Counted from the first letter of the stretch, positions 9,596 to 19,815 are shown. The stretch is DNA of 64,000 nucleotides from Caballeronia arvi (GCF_001544695.2 NZ_FCOM02000041.1:1-64000); one strand, 5' to 3'. Numbers and translations are program-made. Notes: generated by a model from the letters alone, not told the origin.

Positions 9596-11260
9596 TCATC
9601 GGTTTGCCGGGACGAGATACTTCGGCAGCGCGCCAAGTTTCCACTCGAAGCCTTCCTTTACTTCGAGAGTCGAAGTCGAACCCTGCCAGTCAATCTGCGT
9701 GTATCTTCCCGGCGGAATCGGCGCTGGTGTGAGGACGGGATCGGCATCGGCATCGCTCTTCCAGCCCGCGATCACGCCATCGTCGCCACCGTATTGATAG
9801 ATCTTGGTCGTATCGTCATCGACGAACGAGCGATTCCACTTGCGCGCGCCGATGGTACGGAACAACGTAGCGGCGGCGACGTACGCAGGTTTCGGCGACA
9901 AATCGAGCCGTAGGAGGCCGAAGTTGGCTTCCTTGTCGTTCGGGTTCACTCCGTCATCGACGAAGTCGTACCAAATCACCGTTTCCACCGCGTTGAAGCG
10001 CCGCGAGAGCAGGAAAGTGCGCGCCGCCGCGGCCGCTTGCTTGCGCTCCGACAAGCCCGCATTCGCGGGACTCGACGGCCATCCGATCTCCGTGACGTAC
10101 AGCTTGAGCGGTCCCGCGCCTGGTCTCGGATGAGACCGGGTCATGCCCTGCAGATGTGGCCATACGGTCGATACGTTCACTCGGGGCAGCGGCGAGCCCT
10201 TCGCAACGTATCCGCGATCGGGATCATGCGGCGACATATACGGATGAATGCTGAAGCCGTCCTGGTACTCCAGTGCACCTGCCTTCACAATCTGCACGAT
10301 GCAATCGCCGCCTGGGCCGCCGCCGGCCCCGCCTCCTCCGCACGACAGGACGCTCGCGTCGGGGCTTTGTTTCTTAATCGCGCCGTACACCTGCTTGAGC
10401 AGCGCAATATACTTGTCATAGCCGATGCTCGCAAACGCCGGCTCGTTCCATATCTCCCACGTCTTCGCGTAATCACGATAGAAGCTGACGACTTTCTCGG
10501 CGTAGCGGACGAAGAGGTCGCGTTCCTGCTGTGTTTGGGGGAAGCCTTGCGGTCCCTTGAAGAGCCCCGGATAAGCGCGCCCGTTGCCGAAGTCGAGCTC
10601 GATCAGCGGCTTCAGGTTCATCCGCGCCGCCACCCGCACATATCCGCCATAGTCGTTGTCGTTGCGCGGAAACTGAAATTGGCCTGGCGTTTTCTCGATT
10701 TCGCTCCAGTACACCTCGTCGCGAATCCACGCGAAGCCTGCACGCTTGACCAGCGATAGCACGGTTGCGGGTACGCCTTTTCTATGAGCGAAGTGAGTCT
10801 GCACGCCGGCGTCGCTGAAGCCGCCGCTGCCGACGGCGAGGGCGGCGAGGCTCACCTTGAGCGAATCTCTTTCGGCGCCATCCGTCGACACGATTTTCGT
10901 GTCGAGCACATAGAGACCGGCGCCGGGCAGGGAGACATCGACCGATATCGATTCGCCGCTGCCCCTTGCGATGGAGACGCGATATTTGCGGAGCGGCGAC
11001 TGCGATACTTCGGCGTTATCGTCGTAGCGATAGAGCGCCGCGACGACTTCGTCGCCGTCAGACATGATTGCGGGCGCGATCTTGAATCCGATGCGTCTGC
11101 TTCCCGCATCATCGCTGATGAGTGCTCCCGGTGCGGTCATCAACTGCAGGGCGAAGGCCGGGTGAGGGGCGGCCGCCAGTGTGATCTGGCCGGCCAGCAT
11201 CATCGTGAGGCGTGCTATCAGATTTACGCGCTGCGTACGGAGCGGAAAGCTGCGCTTCAT
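9596..11260 (-). CDS. Secreted PslG-like glycoside hydrolase (GH39-type)
   Basis: 554 aa from the ATG at 11260, chosen because it gives a standard signal peptide (MKRSFPLRTQRVNLIARL, hydrophobic core, cleavage after AFA near residue 37); the frame stays open to 11452 but that extension is arginine-rich and overlaps the kinase gene. After a beta-rich region (40-140) comes a TIM-barrel with WEIWNEPA (acid/base Glu273) and YVTEIGWPS (nucleophile Glu391), the arrangement of GH39 enzymes such as PslG, which cleaves Psl exopolysaccharide in Pseudomonas. A short beta domain follows. It starts 106 bases downstream of wzc on the same strand, so it probably processes the polymer made by this locus. Confidence 0.85.
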   Translation of the reverse strand: MKRSFPLRTQRVNLIARLTMMLAGQITLAAAPHPAFALQLMTAPGALISDDAGSRRIGFKIAPAIMSDGDEVVAALYRYDDNAEVSQSPLRKYRVSIARGSGESISVDVSLPGAGLYVLDTKIVSTDGAERDSLKVSLAALAVGSGGFSDAGVQTHFAHRKGVPATVLSLVKRAGFAWIRDEVYWSEIEKTPGQFQFPRNDNDYGGYVRVAARMNLKPLIELDFGNGRAYPGLFKGPQGFPQTQQERDLFVRYAEKVVSFYRDYAKTWEIWNEPAFASIGYDKYIALLKQVYGAIKKQSPDASVLSCGGGGAGGGPGGDCIVQIVKAGALEYQDGFSIHPYMSPHDPDRGYVAKGSPLPRVNVSTVWPHLQGMTRSHPRPGAGPLKLYVTEIGWPSSPANAGLSERKQAAAAARTFLLSRRFNAVETVIWYDFVDDGVNPNDKEANFGLLRLDLSPKPAYVAAATLFRTIGARKWNRSFVDDDTTKIYQYGGDDGVIAGWKSDADADPVLTPAPIPPGRYTQIDWQGSTSTLEVKEGFEWKLGALPKYLVPANR

Positions 11261-11366
11261 ACAAACTCGGACATTCGAATTCCTGTTGGCGTTGGTTTCC
11301 ACGGTACAAGTCCACGTGCCGTGGTTCATGCGGCGGTCCACGGCGCTCTTGACGGGACTGACGCGC

Positions 11367-13676
11367 TTATTCCTCTTCGGTGTCGGAATTTGACATGTAC
11401 GCGCTCGCGTACGCGTATGTGCGTCTTTCGCTGCGGCGTTTCGGAACCGCATTAAAGATCACACCCGCGATGCGCGCGCCTGTGAGGTCAAGCCGCTTGA
11501 TCGCTTCCTCCAACTCCTCTTCACTTTGTGCGCTGGGGCGCACCACGATCACCGATGCGCCGGCGTTGGCGGCGATGAGGTTGGCATCGCTGACCGCAAG
11601 CACCGCCGGTGTATCGATGATGACGAGATCATACTGTTGGCGTAGGTAGTCGAGGATCAGCGGGAGGCGCGGTGTCGACAGCATCTTCGACGGGTTCGCC
11701 GGGAAGTGGCCCGACGTCAGCAGCGACAGACCCGGCACGTCGATCTGACGGACAGCATGATCGACGTGCACCTTGCTCGCGAGGACTTCCGAAAAGCCGT
11801 TGCCCCCGTTCTGTCCGAAGATCGAAGCCATGCGCCCGCGTCTCATGTCACCGTCGATCAGAAGCACACTCTTGCCGGATTGTGCATGCAGCACGGCTAG
11901 GTTTGACGCGACGAACGTTTTCCCCGTGCCCGGCGTAGCCCCCACGACTGCAAGCACGTTGTTCGGCGCTGGCGCGATGTCAAGCATGAGCGACGCATGC
12001 ACCGCGCGCAACGCTTCCACAGCCATGTCGTGATTGCCGAGGCTCGAGAGCGGGTGGCTTCCGTCTGCGCGAGGCACGACTTCGAGATCGTCACTCAGCA
12101 CGCCAGACGGTCGATCGTTGGTCAAGAATGGCAGTCGATGTATGCCAGGCAGGATCGATGGCCTCGATGTGCGATCGAGACGCGCCTGCATCGCGCTGAA
12201 ACTGACCGCACCGAACACGGGCAAGCTCAAACGGCGCTCGACCGAGTGCGGCGTCTTCACGCTGCGCGAGAGCTGGTCACGGAAGAATACGAATAGGATG
12301 CCCAAGATCAAGCCGCCGGCGGCGCCGCCGGCGATGATGAGGATTCGCTTGGGCTTCGACGGGTCGGTCGGATAGATAGCCGAATCGATAAGATGCACGT
12401 TGCCGATTGTGCCCGCGCGCGTGACGGCAAGCTCGCTCGCCTTTTCACGCATAGCCACATAAATGTCTTCGGCGACCTTCGCGTCACGCGTGAGGTCCAT
12501 CAGCTTGCGCTCGGAAACCGGGAGTCGCCCGAAGCGCTGGTCGAACGTCCGCTTTTGCGCGTTAAGGGTCGAGAGTTGTTCGTCGATGGTGCGCACCTCG
12601 CGCGTGCCCGGTGCGAACCGGCTCGCCACTTGAGTCCGTTGCATAGTGAGGGTGGCAATCTGCCGTTCGATGTCGATACTGCCCTGAAGATATGACGACG
12701 CTTCGGTGCCTGGTTGCATCGAACTTGCAGACGTGCGGTAGTTGCTCAGTTCACTTTCAGCGCGCTGCAATTCGCGCTCGAGGCGCGGAAGTTCGCCGAT
12801 AATGAAGTTTCGAGTGACGCTTGCTTCTTCGCGATGCTGGTCGACGTGCGCCGCAATATACATCTTAGCAATGGCATTCGTAACTTCCTGCGCGAGTTTG
12901 GGATCGTCGTTCTCATAGATGATTTGCACGACACCGGAGTCCTTCATCGACTCCATGACCTTTAGGCTCTTTAGAAAACGCAAGACCGCCTGATACTCGC
13001 TGTAACGGATCACCTTGAATTCAGTACCAGGCCGCGCAACGAGCTTGTCGACAAAAATCGAGGTGCCGTCCGCGCTAATCAGTTGGCCGACGGCGCCATG
13101 GAGAATAGGGTTGCCATCGGGATCACTGAGCTCGTAAGCGCCTTCTGGTAGAACGCGCAAAATAAGCGTCTTGTTTTCCAGGCGCGGCGGCACCGATAGG
13201 GTCTTGATGTCCGTATCCTCACCGCCCCATGCAAACGATTTGAGGCCTAGAACGGGAGCCATTGGCTGCTCTGGGGTGGCGAACAGTTCCCAGATACGTC
13301 CGAACAGGGGCACCTGACGGGGCGTAACAGCTATATCCTGATGATATTCCTTGATGACCGGCAAGAGCACTGCGCGGCTCTGAATGATCTGTATCTCCGC
13401 ATCGGTCGGCAGTGTGGTCGGAACCATCTGCTGCTGTGCCTGTGCGTTCACGCCGAAAGCGTTGGGATTCGGATAGTCGACCTTGATTAGCGCGTCCGAC
13501 GAGTACACCGGCGTGGCGACAAACGCATAAAGCGTCGCGGCACCGGTCACCAGCACCATGATCGCAATCACGACCCACACGTTATCGACAATCAACTTCC
13601 AGAAATCACTGGCAGAAAACGGGTCGTCTCGGGTGCGCGCGGGTACTGGATCGATCCCAAGAACTGGTGTGTTCAT
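11367..13676 (-). CDS. Polysaccharide co-polymerase / tyrosine autokinase (Wzc/BceF-like)
   Basis: 769 aa, the normal length of proteobacterial Wzc. One membrane helix at about 34-53, a Wzz-type periplasmic domain with long coiled-coil (about 280-400, ending in the GNVR-like region), a second helix at about 444-464, then the cytoplasmic kinase: EALRAVHASL helix (554-563), Walker A GATPGTGKT (579-587), Walker A' VLLIDGD (604-610), Walker B DLVIIDTP (683-690). The tail carries tyrosines 754, 756 and 760 (RTYAYASAY), the expected autophosphorylation cluster. It controls exopolysaccharide chain length together with an outer membrane exporter that must be encoded outside the window. Confidence 0.93.
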   Translation of the reverse strand: MNTPVLGIDPVPARTRDDPFSASDFWKLIVDNVWVVIAIMVLVTGAATLYAFVATPVYSSDALIKVDYPNPNAFGVNAQAQQQMVPTTLPTDAEIQIIQSRAVLLPVIKEYHQDIAVTPRQVPLFGRIWELFATPEQPMAPVLGLKSFAWGGEDTDIKTLSVPPRLENKTLILRVLPEGAYELSDPDGNPILHGAVGQLISADGTSIFVDKLVARPGTEFKVIRYSEYQAVLRFLKSLKVMESMKDSGVVQIIYENDDPKLAQEVTNAIAKMYIAAHVDQHREEASVTRNFIIGELPRLERELQRAESELSNYRTSASSMQPGTEASSYLQGSIDIERQIATLTMQRTQVASRFAPGTREVRTIDEQLSTLNAQKRTFDQRFGRLPVSERKLMDLTRDAKVAEDIYVAMREKASELAVTRAGTIGNVHLIDSAIYPTDPSKPKRILIIAGGAAGGLILGILFVFFRDQLSRSVKTPHSVERRLSLPVFGAVSFSAMQARLDRTSRPSILPGIHRLPFLTNDRPSGVLSDDLEVVPRADGSHPLSSLGNHDMAVEALRAVHASLMLDIAPAPNNVLAVVGATPGTGKTFVASNLAVLHAQSGKSVLLIDGDMRRGRMASIFGQNGGNGFSEVLASKVHVDHAVRQIDVPGLSLLTSGHFPANPSKMLSTPRLPLILDYLRQQYDLVIIDTPAVLAVSDANLIAANAGASVIVVRPSAQSEEELEEAIKRLDLTGARIAGVIFNAVPKRRSERRTYAYASAYMSNSDTEEE

Positions 13677-14563
13677 CAGAGGTTTTCCTCATGGATTCGA
13701 ATGCCGAACAACGACACTGCGGTCTAGGTACAAGTCGAACGAACGCTTCCTCGGAAGCATGGTCGCCGCCAACAACGGGCACATTGGTACTGCGAACGAC
13801 CGTTAGCATCGGAAAATAAAAATCGGGTTCGCAATGGCTCACCCTCAAGCTCGATGCACTTGCTGTACGTGCGGCAACCCACATTTCTTAAAAAGGGACC
13901 CACCGGCGGACCAAATTGACAGCAGGTTTCGTCATCTTCGACTTATATTCAATCTTCAGACGTGAATGTGCTAATTCACACTAAAGTCAATCCTGCGCTG
14001 TGTAAAAGGAAAGCTGCGGAACGAGGGAACGCTACGGTATCGCTCGGTCCATATGGTGGGCGCTTCGATTGATCGCTTAAACGCCACTCACCTATGTCCA
14101 CGTGGTCTCCTGATGTACCTGCAAGAAACGAAATCGTTGACAGGGACAACAGTCGTTCCCAGGAACGACCTATCGCAGCCGGCACGGATGTGATGCGTCC
14201 GCAGGCATGTGAGTAGGATAAGGGGATAAGAAAGTTTTTTGGAAACCAAAATCATGCAAGATCTATTTAGAGCGTACGTTTCGCTTCCAATGCCACTGCC
14301 AACGGCTTCTGACGCATGAGAAGCGAACGCGGCTCTGCGTCAATTGCCTGACGAATAACGGATCAAGCCTGTATGGCGAAGTTGAAGTCACCGTCAGTTG
14401 GAAGAATTCATGTGGTCTGGGTTTCTCCTGTTAGTTCAGACGGACGAAAAAATTTGATCGAAAAATAGTGACCCCTCACAAACGCGACTGGCCTTGGCGA
14501 ACGGCGCGACGACGACCGGGCAGTGTCAACATGGGCGTGTTGCTGCTGCCTCGCTCTTCTCGG
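13677..14563. other. Intergenic region upstream of wzc
   Basis: Nearly 900 bases with no convincing gene. The wzc promoter should be at the left end of this stretch. Short minus-strand frames (92 and 69 codons) lack motifs. The region around 14210-14290 is relatively AT-rich. Confidence 0.4.
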
Positions 14564-15820
14564 TCAAATTAGGGGCGTAGAAGGCATGGGTTTGAAAGCC
14601 GACGCAATGGCGGCAATGGCATTAACGACGCTGCCGCCTGAGCTTCGCTCGCATCTGCGAGTCGCTTGCTGGTCGTGGGGGACATAGGGTTTCCAGCCAT
14701 AGAAACTCATGAATGGGCCCGCGCCGGCGTTCGCACGACTATAATTCCGGGCCTTCTCTGTCAGCGCCGCGAGTACCTTTTGGTCGACTCGATTTGCGCG
14801 TCGCCGCAAGACATCGAGCGCGACATTCGCGGCGGTCAACGACTGCGCCAGGACGGGCAGTCCGCGTCCGATCCCGACGTCCAGCAAGCGAATCACCCGG
14901 GAAACGTCGCTTGCGTCTTCGGCGATTGCACGGGTGGCGAGCAATATAGCGGCGTCGGATGAGACGCGCGCCATCTGGAGGAGACTTCCCGCGTCCGCAA
15001 GCGTGAATCGATCAAGCGCGTGGAGCCTTATCGCGGCATGGCCGAGCGCACATCCGCTCAGCGGATCATCGCCTACGCGTTCCCAGTCAAAACCGTCGCC
15101 GAGCTCCTTTGCGACGCCCGCGGCGTGCACCGATTGATTCATCGAGAGGAGAGAGAGCAAAGTGTTACGCGGGCCCGTTGGCAAGCGGGATACGACCACA
15201 TTCAACGGATCGCCATCGGCGCGGTCCGCGGCATTGGCGGTGAGAAGCACCTTGACGCGACCTTCTGGAAGTGAAACAAAGCGAGACGGAAGGTCCGGCC
15301 CTCCGATCTGCAAGACAGATGGCTCATGCGTCGTTAATTCGAACTGCTTCGCATAGTCATTCGATTTTTCCTGGTCGACCGTGAGATTCACCGGACGCCA
15401 CGCGCTCAGCCTGCGCGCCCAAAGTCTTCCCCACACGTGGGACGCCGAAGTCTCACTGAAAGAAATACGCGCGTGCTGCGCCAGATCCACGTCAGCCGCG
15501 GCCCATGTGAGCCAGTCGGGGATATCGTCAGGACATAGGTCGATCGTATGTTCGGTGAATCGTCCGATCAAGGGCAGGCGGCGGCTAATACGCGCGCCAT
15601 GCCGTGTGGTGAGTTCGACGAACACGCATGACACACCGGCGCCAGTTGATGCACCGGTCGAGTGCGCTTCGTCCGGAAGTAGAACGGTTCTCAGCCGCTT
15701 CGTCGAGAGCATGTCCCGATCGAGGACTGATCCCAATTCGTTCTTTATCTCGGCGGGCAATGCAAAATCCCCTTCATCATCGTTCAGTCTTGCGAGACCA
15801 AGAATGAGGACCCGGCTCAT
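14564..15820 (-). CDS. Hypothetical protein
   Basis: 418 aa from an ATG preceded by GGAGG seven bases upstream; an in-frame extension to 15865 lacks such a site. It begins MSRVLILGLARLNDDEG. There are no membrane segments and no signal peptide, so it should be cytoplasmic. The middle is rich in short beta-like stretches (VKVLLTANAADR) and the C-terminal third is alanine/leucine-rich and helical. I do not recognise the family. It is transcribed away from a zinc-ribbon membrane protein with a 755-base gap, next to the exopolysaccharide locus, but a role there is not shown. Confidence 0.7.
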   Translation of the reverse strand: MSRVLILGLARLNDDEGDFALPAEIKNELGSVLDRDMLSTKRLRTVLLPDEAHSTGASTGAGVSCVFVELTTRHGARISRRLPLIGRFTEHTIDLCPDDIPDWLTWAAADVDLAQHARISFSETSASHVWGRLWARRLSAWRPVNLTVDQEKSNDYAKQFELTTHEPSVLQIGGPDLPSRFVSLPEGRVKVLLTANAADRADGDPLNVVVSRLPTGPRNTLLSLLSMNQSVHAAGVAKELGDGFDWERVGDDPLSGCALGHAAIRLHALDRFTLADAGSLLQMARVSSDAAILLATRAIAEDASDVSRVIRLLDVGIGRGLPVLAQSLTAANVALDVLRRRANRVDQKVLAALTEKARNYSRANAGAGPFMSFYGWKPYVPHDQQATRRCERSSGGSVVNAIAAIASAFKPMPSTPLI

Positions 15821-16575
15821 ACAATGGCCTCCAAACGTTGTAAAATAGAACAGGGCCTCGGCCAAAATGCCGTTCTTCGCAGAGGATGGCCTGTTCTTGG
15901 ACGTACTAAATTATTCGCTGTACTACCATATCTATTCGGCTCGTCCCGCGCAAGCAGGAACGCGAAAGCGCGTGGAGCACATCTGCCACATACGTCGGGG
16001 GTTGAGTTGACGCCGCCTCCTCGGGAGCCGACCGGGACGCGTCATCGCCTGCCGCGTGGCTGGGTATCAAATGCCTCTCGCGATAAGCGGCGGCGAACAC
16101 CGAGGCGGACAAAGTCATTCACGGTTGAGTTCGGGCTAAGACAACGTTGGGCTCTCTTACACGTTCTGCGTTCTACGCTGTCCGTGCATGCCGATCAGGA
16201 TTGCGATCGTTCTCAGCAACGCATTCGCGGCGCTGCGTACGATATGTGCATTATGGATTTAATTCATGTTGACACGCCGGTATCGGGCAAAGGATATTCT
16301 TTAGCGACTAATCAGCCTTCGCGAAAAACGCGACGACTTCCGAGTGCTCAGTTAATTCAGAAGTCCAGCTCACGTTACGCTAGCAGCCCCTGCGGTTGGG
16401 CCATATTCTCGGCTATCCGAGGGTATATCGGTGTGTTAAGGTCAGACTCGACCTTCCCGGTCAACATGAAAATTGGTTTCTCCAATAGGGCTCACGTGGC
16501 GGTGCATCCGCTGAGCGGGCTACCATCGACTTACTACTGACGCATCGCGTACGGCACTCAATCTTTACTGCAAAC
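15821..16575. other. Divergent intergenic region
   Basis: A 755-base gap between two unrecognised divergent genes. A possible promoter lies at 16269 (TTGACA) with GATATT 18 bases further on, directed right, about 280 bases before the zinc-ribbon gene. A long open plus frame (238 codons, from 15824) crosses the stretch but reads like translated non-coding sequence. Confidence 0.35.
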
Positions 16576-17697
16576 ATGGACCAGCGAGAAGAGTGGCGGT
16601 CGCTTTACTCCGTCGTTTGTCCCCGCTGCGAGAGCCTGTCTCAAGCAGACGACCTCCCGTGTCCCTATTGCGGCGCAGACCGCCATGGGGCTGTGCTGAC
16701 ACGGGCGGATGCGTCTCTCTTGGAAATCGACGAGGCCGTGCGCGCTATGGTGCGAGCGGCGTCGGCCCGCGTCCTCGATGATTCGTCTGACGGATCGAAC
16801 GGTAGCGGCGCGGCCCCGCAGGAAGTTGGTACAGGGTCGTGGCTTCTCTCGTCGCGGGCGCCGCTGCTTGAACGGAACACGTTACTTGCAGTGATGGCCG
16901 TCGGCCTCTGCGGCATACTTGGATCGTATGGATGGGTGCGCAATGCTTTAAATGACGGCGTTGGTGGATCGAAAACGGAGGCGGTGAGTGCAGTAGGCAA
17001 CGTCCGCGAGCCTGCCTCACCGGTCGCCCAGTTGGGAAGCGCAAAGACAACCGGTATCGTGGACAATAAAGAAAGCATCCCGCTCGCCCAAGATCATTTT
17101 CTCGCCATGGTGCGTCCAATGAATCGCGCCGCCTTCATGCTGCATGGGGTGTCGCCTTTGCCGCCGTGCATCGTGACAGCCCTACCGGCATCGGTGTTCG
17201 AAGCGCGGTGGTGCGACGCGACCGCCTTGACGCGAAGTGGGGTGGAAGCGCGCGGTGTGAATGCCTGGGCTGGAACAATTGTCCTTCGAACAGCTGAGAA
17301 AACGCTCCGGGACACCACCAGGGCAAGCCGTCCGCCGGAATCAAGCCGTACGACGAGCACACGCCACCGTACGTCGTATGCCGATCCGCGCGTTGATAAC
17401 CGGGCTGCTCATGCGAAGTCCGCGCAGCAACCAGCCCGCCATGTTGCGGGGACGACGAAGACACACGCCGAAATGCGTATGCCACAGCATGCGGCGCCTC
17501 TCCGAAAGAAAACTGAGGTCTCTCACGTTGAACGCCCCAACGGCGTCCCGCTACTGGTCGAGCCAGCGACGACGTCATCCGGAAACCGGAGATCGAGCGC
17601 CACGCCCGATCGATTCGATGGCCCCTTGCAGGCAGGGAATCGCGGCCCCACTGTACGGCCGTCGCCAATCAATACGGGACGGGGTGACGCACACTGA
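16576..17697 (+). CDS. Zinc-ribbon membrane-anchored hypothetical protein
   Basis: 373 aa. The N-terminus has two CxxC knuckles, VVCPRCE (Cys15, Cys18) and LPCPYCG (Cys29, Cys32), a compact zinc ribbon. A single membrane helix lies at about 103-120 (TLLAVMAVGLCGILGSYGW). The region after it has an Ala/Val-rich folded-looking segment (about 170-240, with two cysteines) and a long basic, low-complexity tail from about 245 to the end. No enzyme motif is seen. The N-terminus probably faces the cytoplasm. The family is not recognised; the divergent neighbour is also unknown. Confidence 0.65.
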   Translation: MDQREEWRSLYSVVCPRCESLSQADDLPCPYCGADRHGAVLTRADASLLEIDEAVRAMVRAASARVLDDSSDGSNGSGAAPQEVGTGSWLLSSRAPLLERNTLLAVMAVGLCGILGSYGWVRNALNDGVGGSKTEAVSAVGNVREPASPVAQLGSAKTTGIVDNKESIPLAQDHFLAMVRPMNRAAFMLHGVSPLPPCIVTALPASVFEARWCDATALTRSGVEARGVNAWAGTIVLRTAEKTLRDTTRASRPPESSRTTSTRHRTSYADPRVDNRAAHAKSAQQPARHVAGTTKTHAEMRMPQHAAPLRKKTEVSHVERPNGVPLLVEPATTSSGNRRSSATPDRFDGPLQAGNRGPTVRPSPINTGRGDAH

Positions 17698-17805
17698 GGT
17701 CAAGATAGCAGCCGCGTTCAGTCGAATATCGACAAAGTGACACGATCTCGCAAGAACGCAATTATTGTGATAGCACCATTCTTCGATGCACGTAAGGGGA
17801 TCCGG

Positions 17806-18696
17806 ATGTTATTAGCAAAGAAGTTTTTCGACAGCACGAAAGCGTACTTGCCAGATCCGGTATTCCTGAGTATCACGCATCGTCGGAGGGTTGGACGATT
17901 CCCCGATATGCGGAATCCCAAAACTTTCAATGAGAAGATCCTCCAGCGGTGCCTGTACCCCGACCCTCGCTTTGCGGATCTCACTGACAAGTTGAAAGTC
18001 CGTGAGTACGTGGCGAGAAAAATCGGTCCGGTACATCTCATCCCTTTGATAGCGAATCCGGAGGCTTTCACGGAAGAAGTTTTCGAGCACCTTCCGTCCG
18101 CATTCGTGATGAAGTCCAATCACGGCAGCGGCTTTGTGAAGATTGTTGAGGACAAGAGCCGCGTGTCGTTCGAAGAACTCTCCGCTTTGTCGAAGCAGTG
18201 GCTATCAACGAACTTCTATAATGTGGCTCGCGAACGTCATTACCGCATGATTGAGCCGCGCGTCTTCTTCGAGAAGCTTCTGCTTGCCGAAGGCGGGAAG
18301 GTCCCGGCTGACCTGAAAGTCCATGTGTTCAACCGACCATCGGGCGAGCAAACTATCTTCATCGCGGTCATCTCGGACCGATTTGGCGATAATCCGCGTG
18401 GCGACACATACGACGCTAGTTGGAATGTGCAGGATATTTGGATCGGTCACTATCGACGTAGCGAAAAGCCCGCGCCACCTCCGGAGAAACTGGACCGCGT
18501 GATCTCGATAGCAAGCATCCTTGCATGTGAATTCGAATATGTGCGAGTCGATGTTTACGAACTGAACGGTACAATCTACTTTGGTGAATTAACGTTTACG
18601 CCGGGCGCAGGCGTTTTTCCGATGCGGCCGGACGAGGTTGACTATGAGTGGGGCCGGCTGATTCAGCCGAATGTGCTGCATCATGCAAACAGATAG
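17806..18696 (+). CDS. TupA-like ATP-grasp protein
   Basis: 296 aa from the ATG at 17806, which has AAGGGGA five bases upstream; the frame is open from 17737. The sequence has FNEKILQRCLYPDPRFADLTDKL, a typical entry into this family, then FVMKSNHGSGFVKIV (glycine-rich nucleotide-binding loop), DLKVHVFN and VRVDVYELNGTIYFGELTF, where the acidic residues bind magnesium. This matches the ATP-grasp TupA-like family found in exopolysaccharide and capsule loci, thought to ligate amino acids or other carboxylates to polymers. Its substrate is unknown. Confidence 0.8.
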   Translation: MLLAKKFFDSTKAYLPDPVFLSITHRRRVGRFPDMRNPKTFNEKILQRCLYPDPRFADLTDKLKVREYVARKIGPVHLIPLIANPEAFTEEVFEHLPSAFVMKSNHGSGFVKIVEDKSRVSFEELSALSKQWLSTNFYNVARERHYRMIEPRVFFEKLLLAEGGKVPADLKVHVFNRPSGEQTIFIAVISDRFGDNPRGDTYDASWNVQDIWIGHYRRSEKPAPPPEKLDRVISIASILACEFEYVRVDVYELNGTIYFGELTFTPGAGVFPMRPDEVDYEWGRLIQPNVLHHANR

Positions 18697-19334
18697 CGCC
18701 CGCAGAATGCGAGACGCGGCAATGACCAACGGCCGCGACGGCGCGCACATGGCTATATGCGATAGCCTCGGCAATCTTCCGAGCGGATGAGTAACAATCG
18801 TGCCGACGTGACTGGCATGCATTCGTGCCGAGTTTCAATGACGCTCAGCGATCAGGGTGAGGCAATTTGCGCGACTCCATGTGGCCGGGTCATTCGATGC
18901 GAGTCGTTCCCGCTCCGCCATGCTCCATAGTGAACTGGTCATCGATTCAAAGGATCAAGCCCGACGAATGAGGCAGGCGATATAAAGGCTTGACGCTCGT
19001 AATGGCGTGAAGCTCTGGTGTCGCGGCCAACGCTATTGGACCGGTCTCATCGAAGGCGATGTGCGCGTGGATCTTGTCGGCGCAATCACTGGCGTTGTCA
19101 CCGCTGTCGAGGCACAGTATGGCAAAAATCAGGAGGAGACTCGGCACGGGAGCAGATTGCTGCGCATCGTAATGATCGACCGCGTTGACCGGCAAAACAC
19201 TTCAACTGCAGGGTAAATTGGACATAATGAACATTAACGCATTTTAGTTAGTTATTCGAAATATCTACAAACCGCAATATTAGCTGTTGAGCATGGGTCG
19301 GCTTAGGGGCATTCTTTGTCGGCGAAAGCGAGCG
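18697..19334. other. Intergenic region
   Basis: About 640 bases after the ATP-grasp gene. A minus-strand frame at 18947-19195 starts only at TTG and has one hydrophobic stretch; a plus frame overlaps it. Neither has supporting signals, so none is called. Confidence 0.3.
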
Positions 19335-19634
19335 TTATTGCATGCGTGCCGCACTGGGGAGCGGCGACCGTCGTCCGCTCAGCGTGAACCGATCCAAGCG
19401 CTCGCTCGCCTCCATGTGTACGTAGCTGGGGGCACCATCAAACTGGCGGTCGGCTTGTCGCAGGATCGCCTCGAACAGCGGCGCGTCGTCCCGCTCAAAT
19501 CGCCAAACGCTCTCCCGCTCGGTTCTTTCTAAACAGCGTTCAAGTGCGGCTTCGGCGTGCACATACACCGTGAGATCGGTGTCGCCGTACCCCGCGTCCT
19601 GGACGTAGAACGTCAGGTACACGAGCCGCACCAT
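19335..19634 (-). CDS. Small hypothetical protein
   Basis: 99 aa starting MVRLVYLTFYVQDAGYGDTD, with two beta-like stretches and an acidic, amphipathic middle (ALERCLERTERESVWRFERDD). The composition is protein-like until about residue 85, after which it is less so. The ribosome site is weak. No family recognised. Confidence 0.45.
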   Translation of the reverse strand: MVRLVYLTFYVQDAGYGDTDLTVYVHAEAALERCLERTERESVWRFERDDAPLFEAILRQADRQFDGAPSYVHMEASERLDRFTLSGRRSPLPSAARMQ

Positions 19635-19653
19635 CTCATTTACCAGATAAGCG

Positions 19654-19815
19654 CTACCGGCTGTTTTTTTTGCAGGCCGCCCAGGTCATATGACGAGCCA
19701 AGGAGGCCTCGCGTCTCGCGCTCTCGGGCAGCGGCAGGAGCATCCCTTTGCTGAGGGAACCGTGGAATTTTCGAACGGACGAGCGGACGGATTTTCGATT
19801 CGCGTGGCGTTTGGA
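19654..19815 (-). CDS. Possible small basic protein
   Basis: 53 codons from ATG, MSKRHANRKSVRSSVRKFHG, strongly basic and helical. It ends 19 bases before the start of the preceding 99-codon gene on the same strand, so the two could form an operon. No ribosome site is visible and no family is recognised. Confidence 0.25.
   Translation of the reverse strand, partial: SKRHANRKSVRSSVRKFHGSLSKGMLLPLPESARREASLARHMTWAACKKNSR

Noticed and set aside
8076..9644. 522-codon frame on the minus strand opposite the lipoprotein hydrolase
   Set aside because: It is the antisense of a gene with catalytic motifs, rich in Arg, Val and His as GC-rich shadows are.
15824..16540. 238-codon plus frame in the divergent region
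   Set aside because: Basic, low-complexity translation without ribosome site; more likely promoter DNA.
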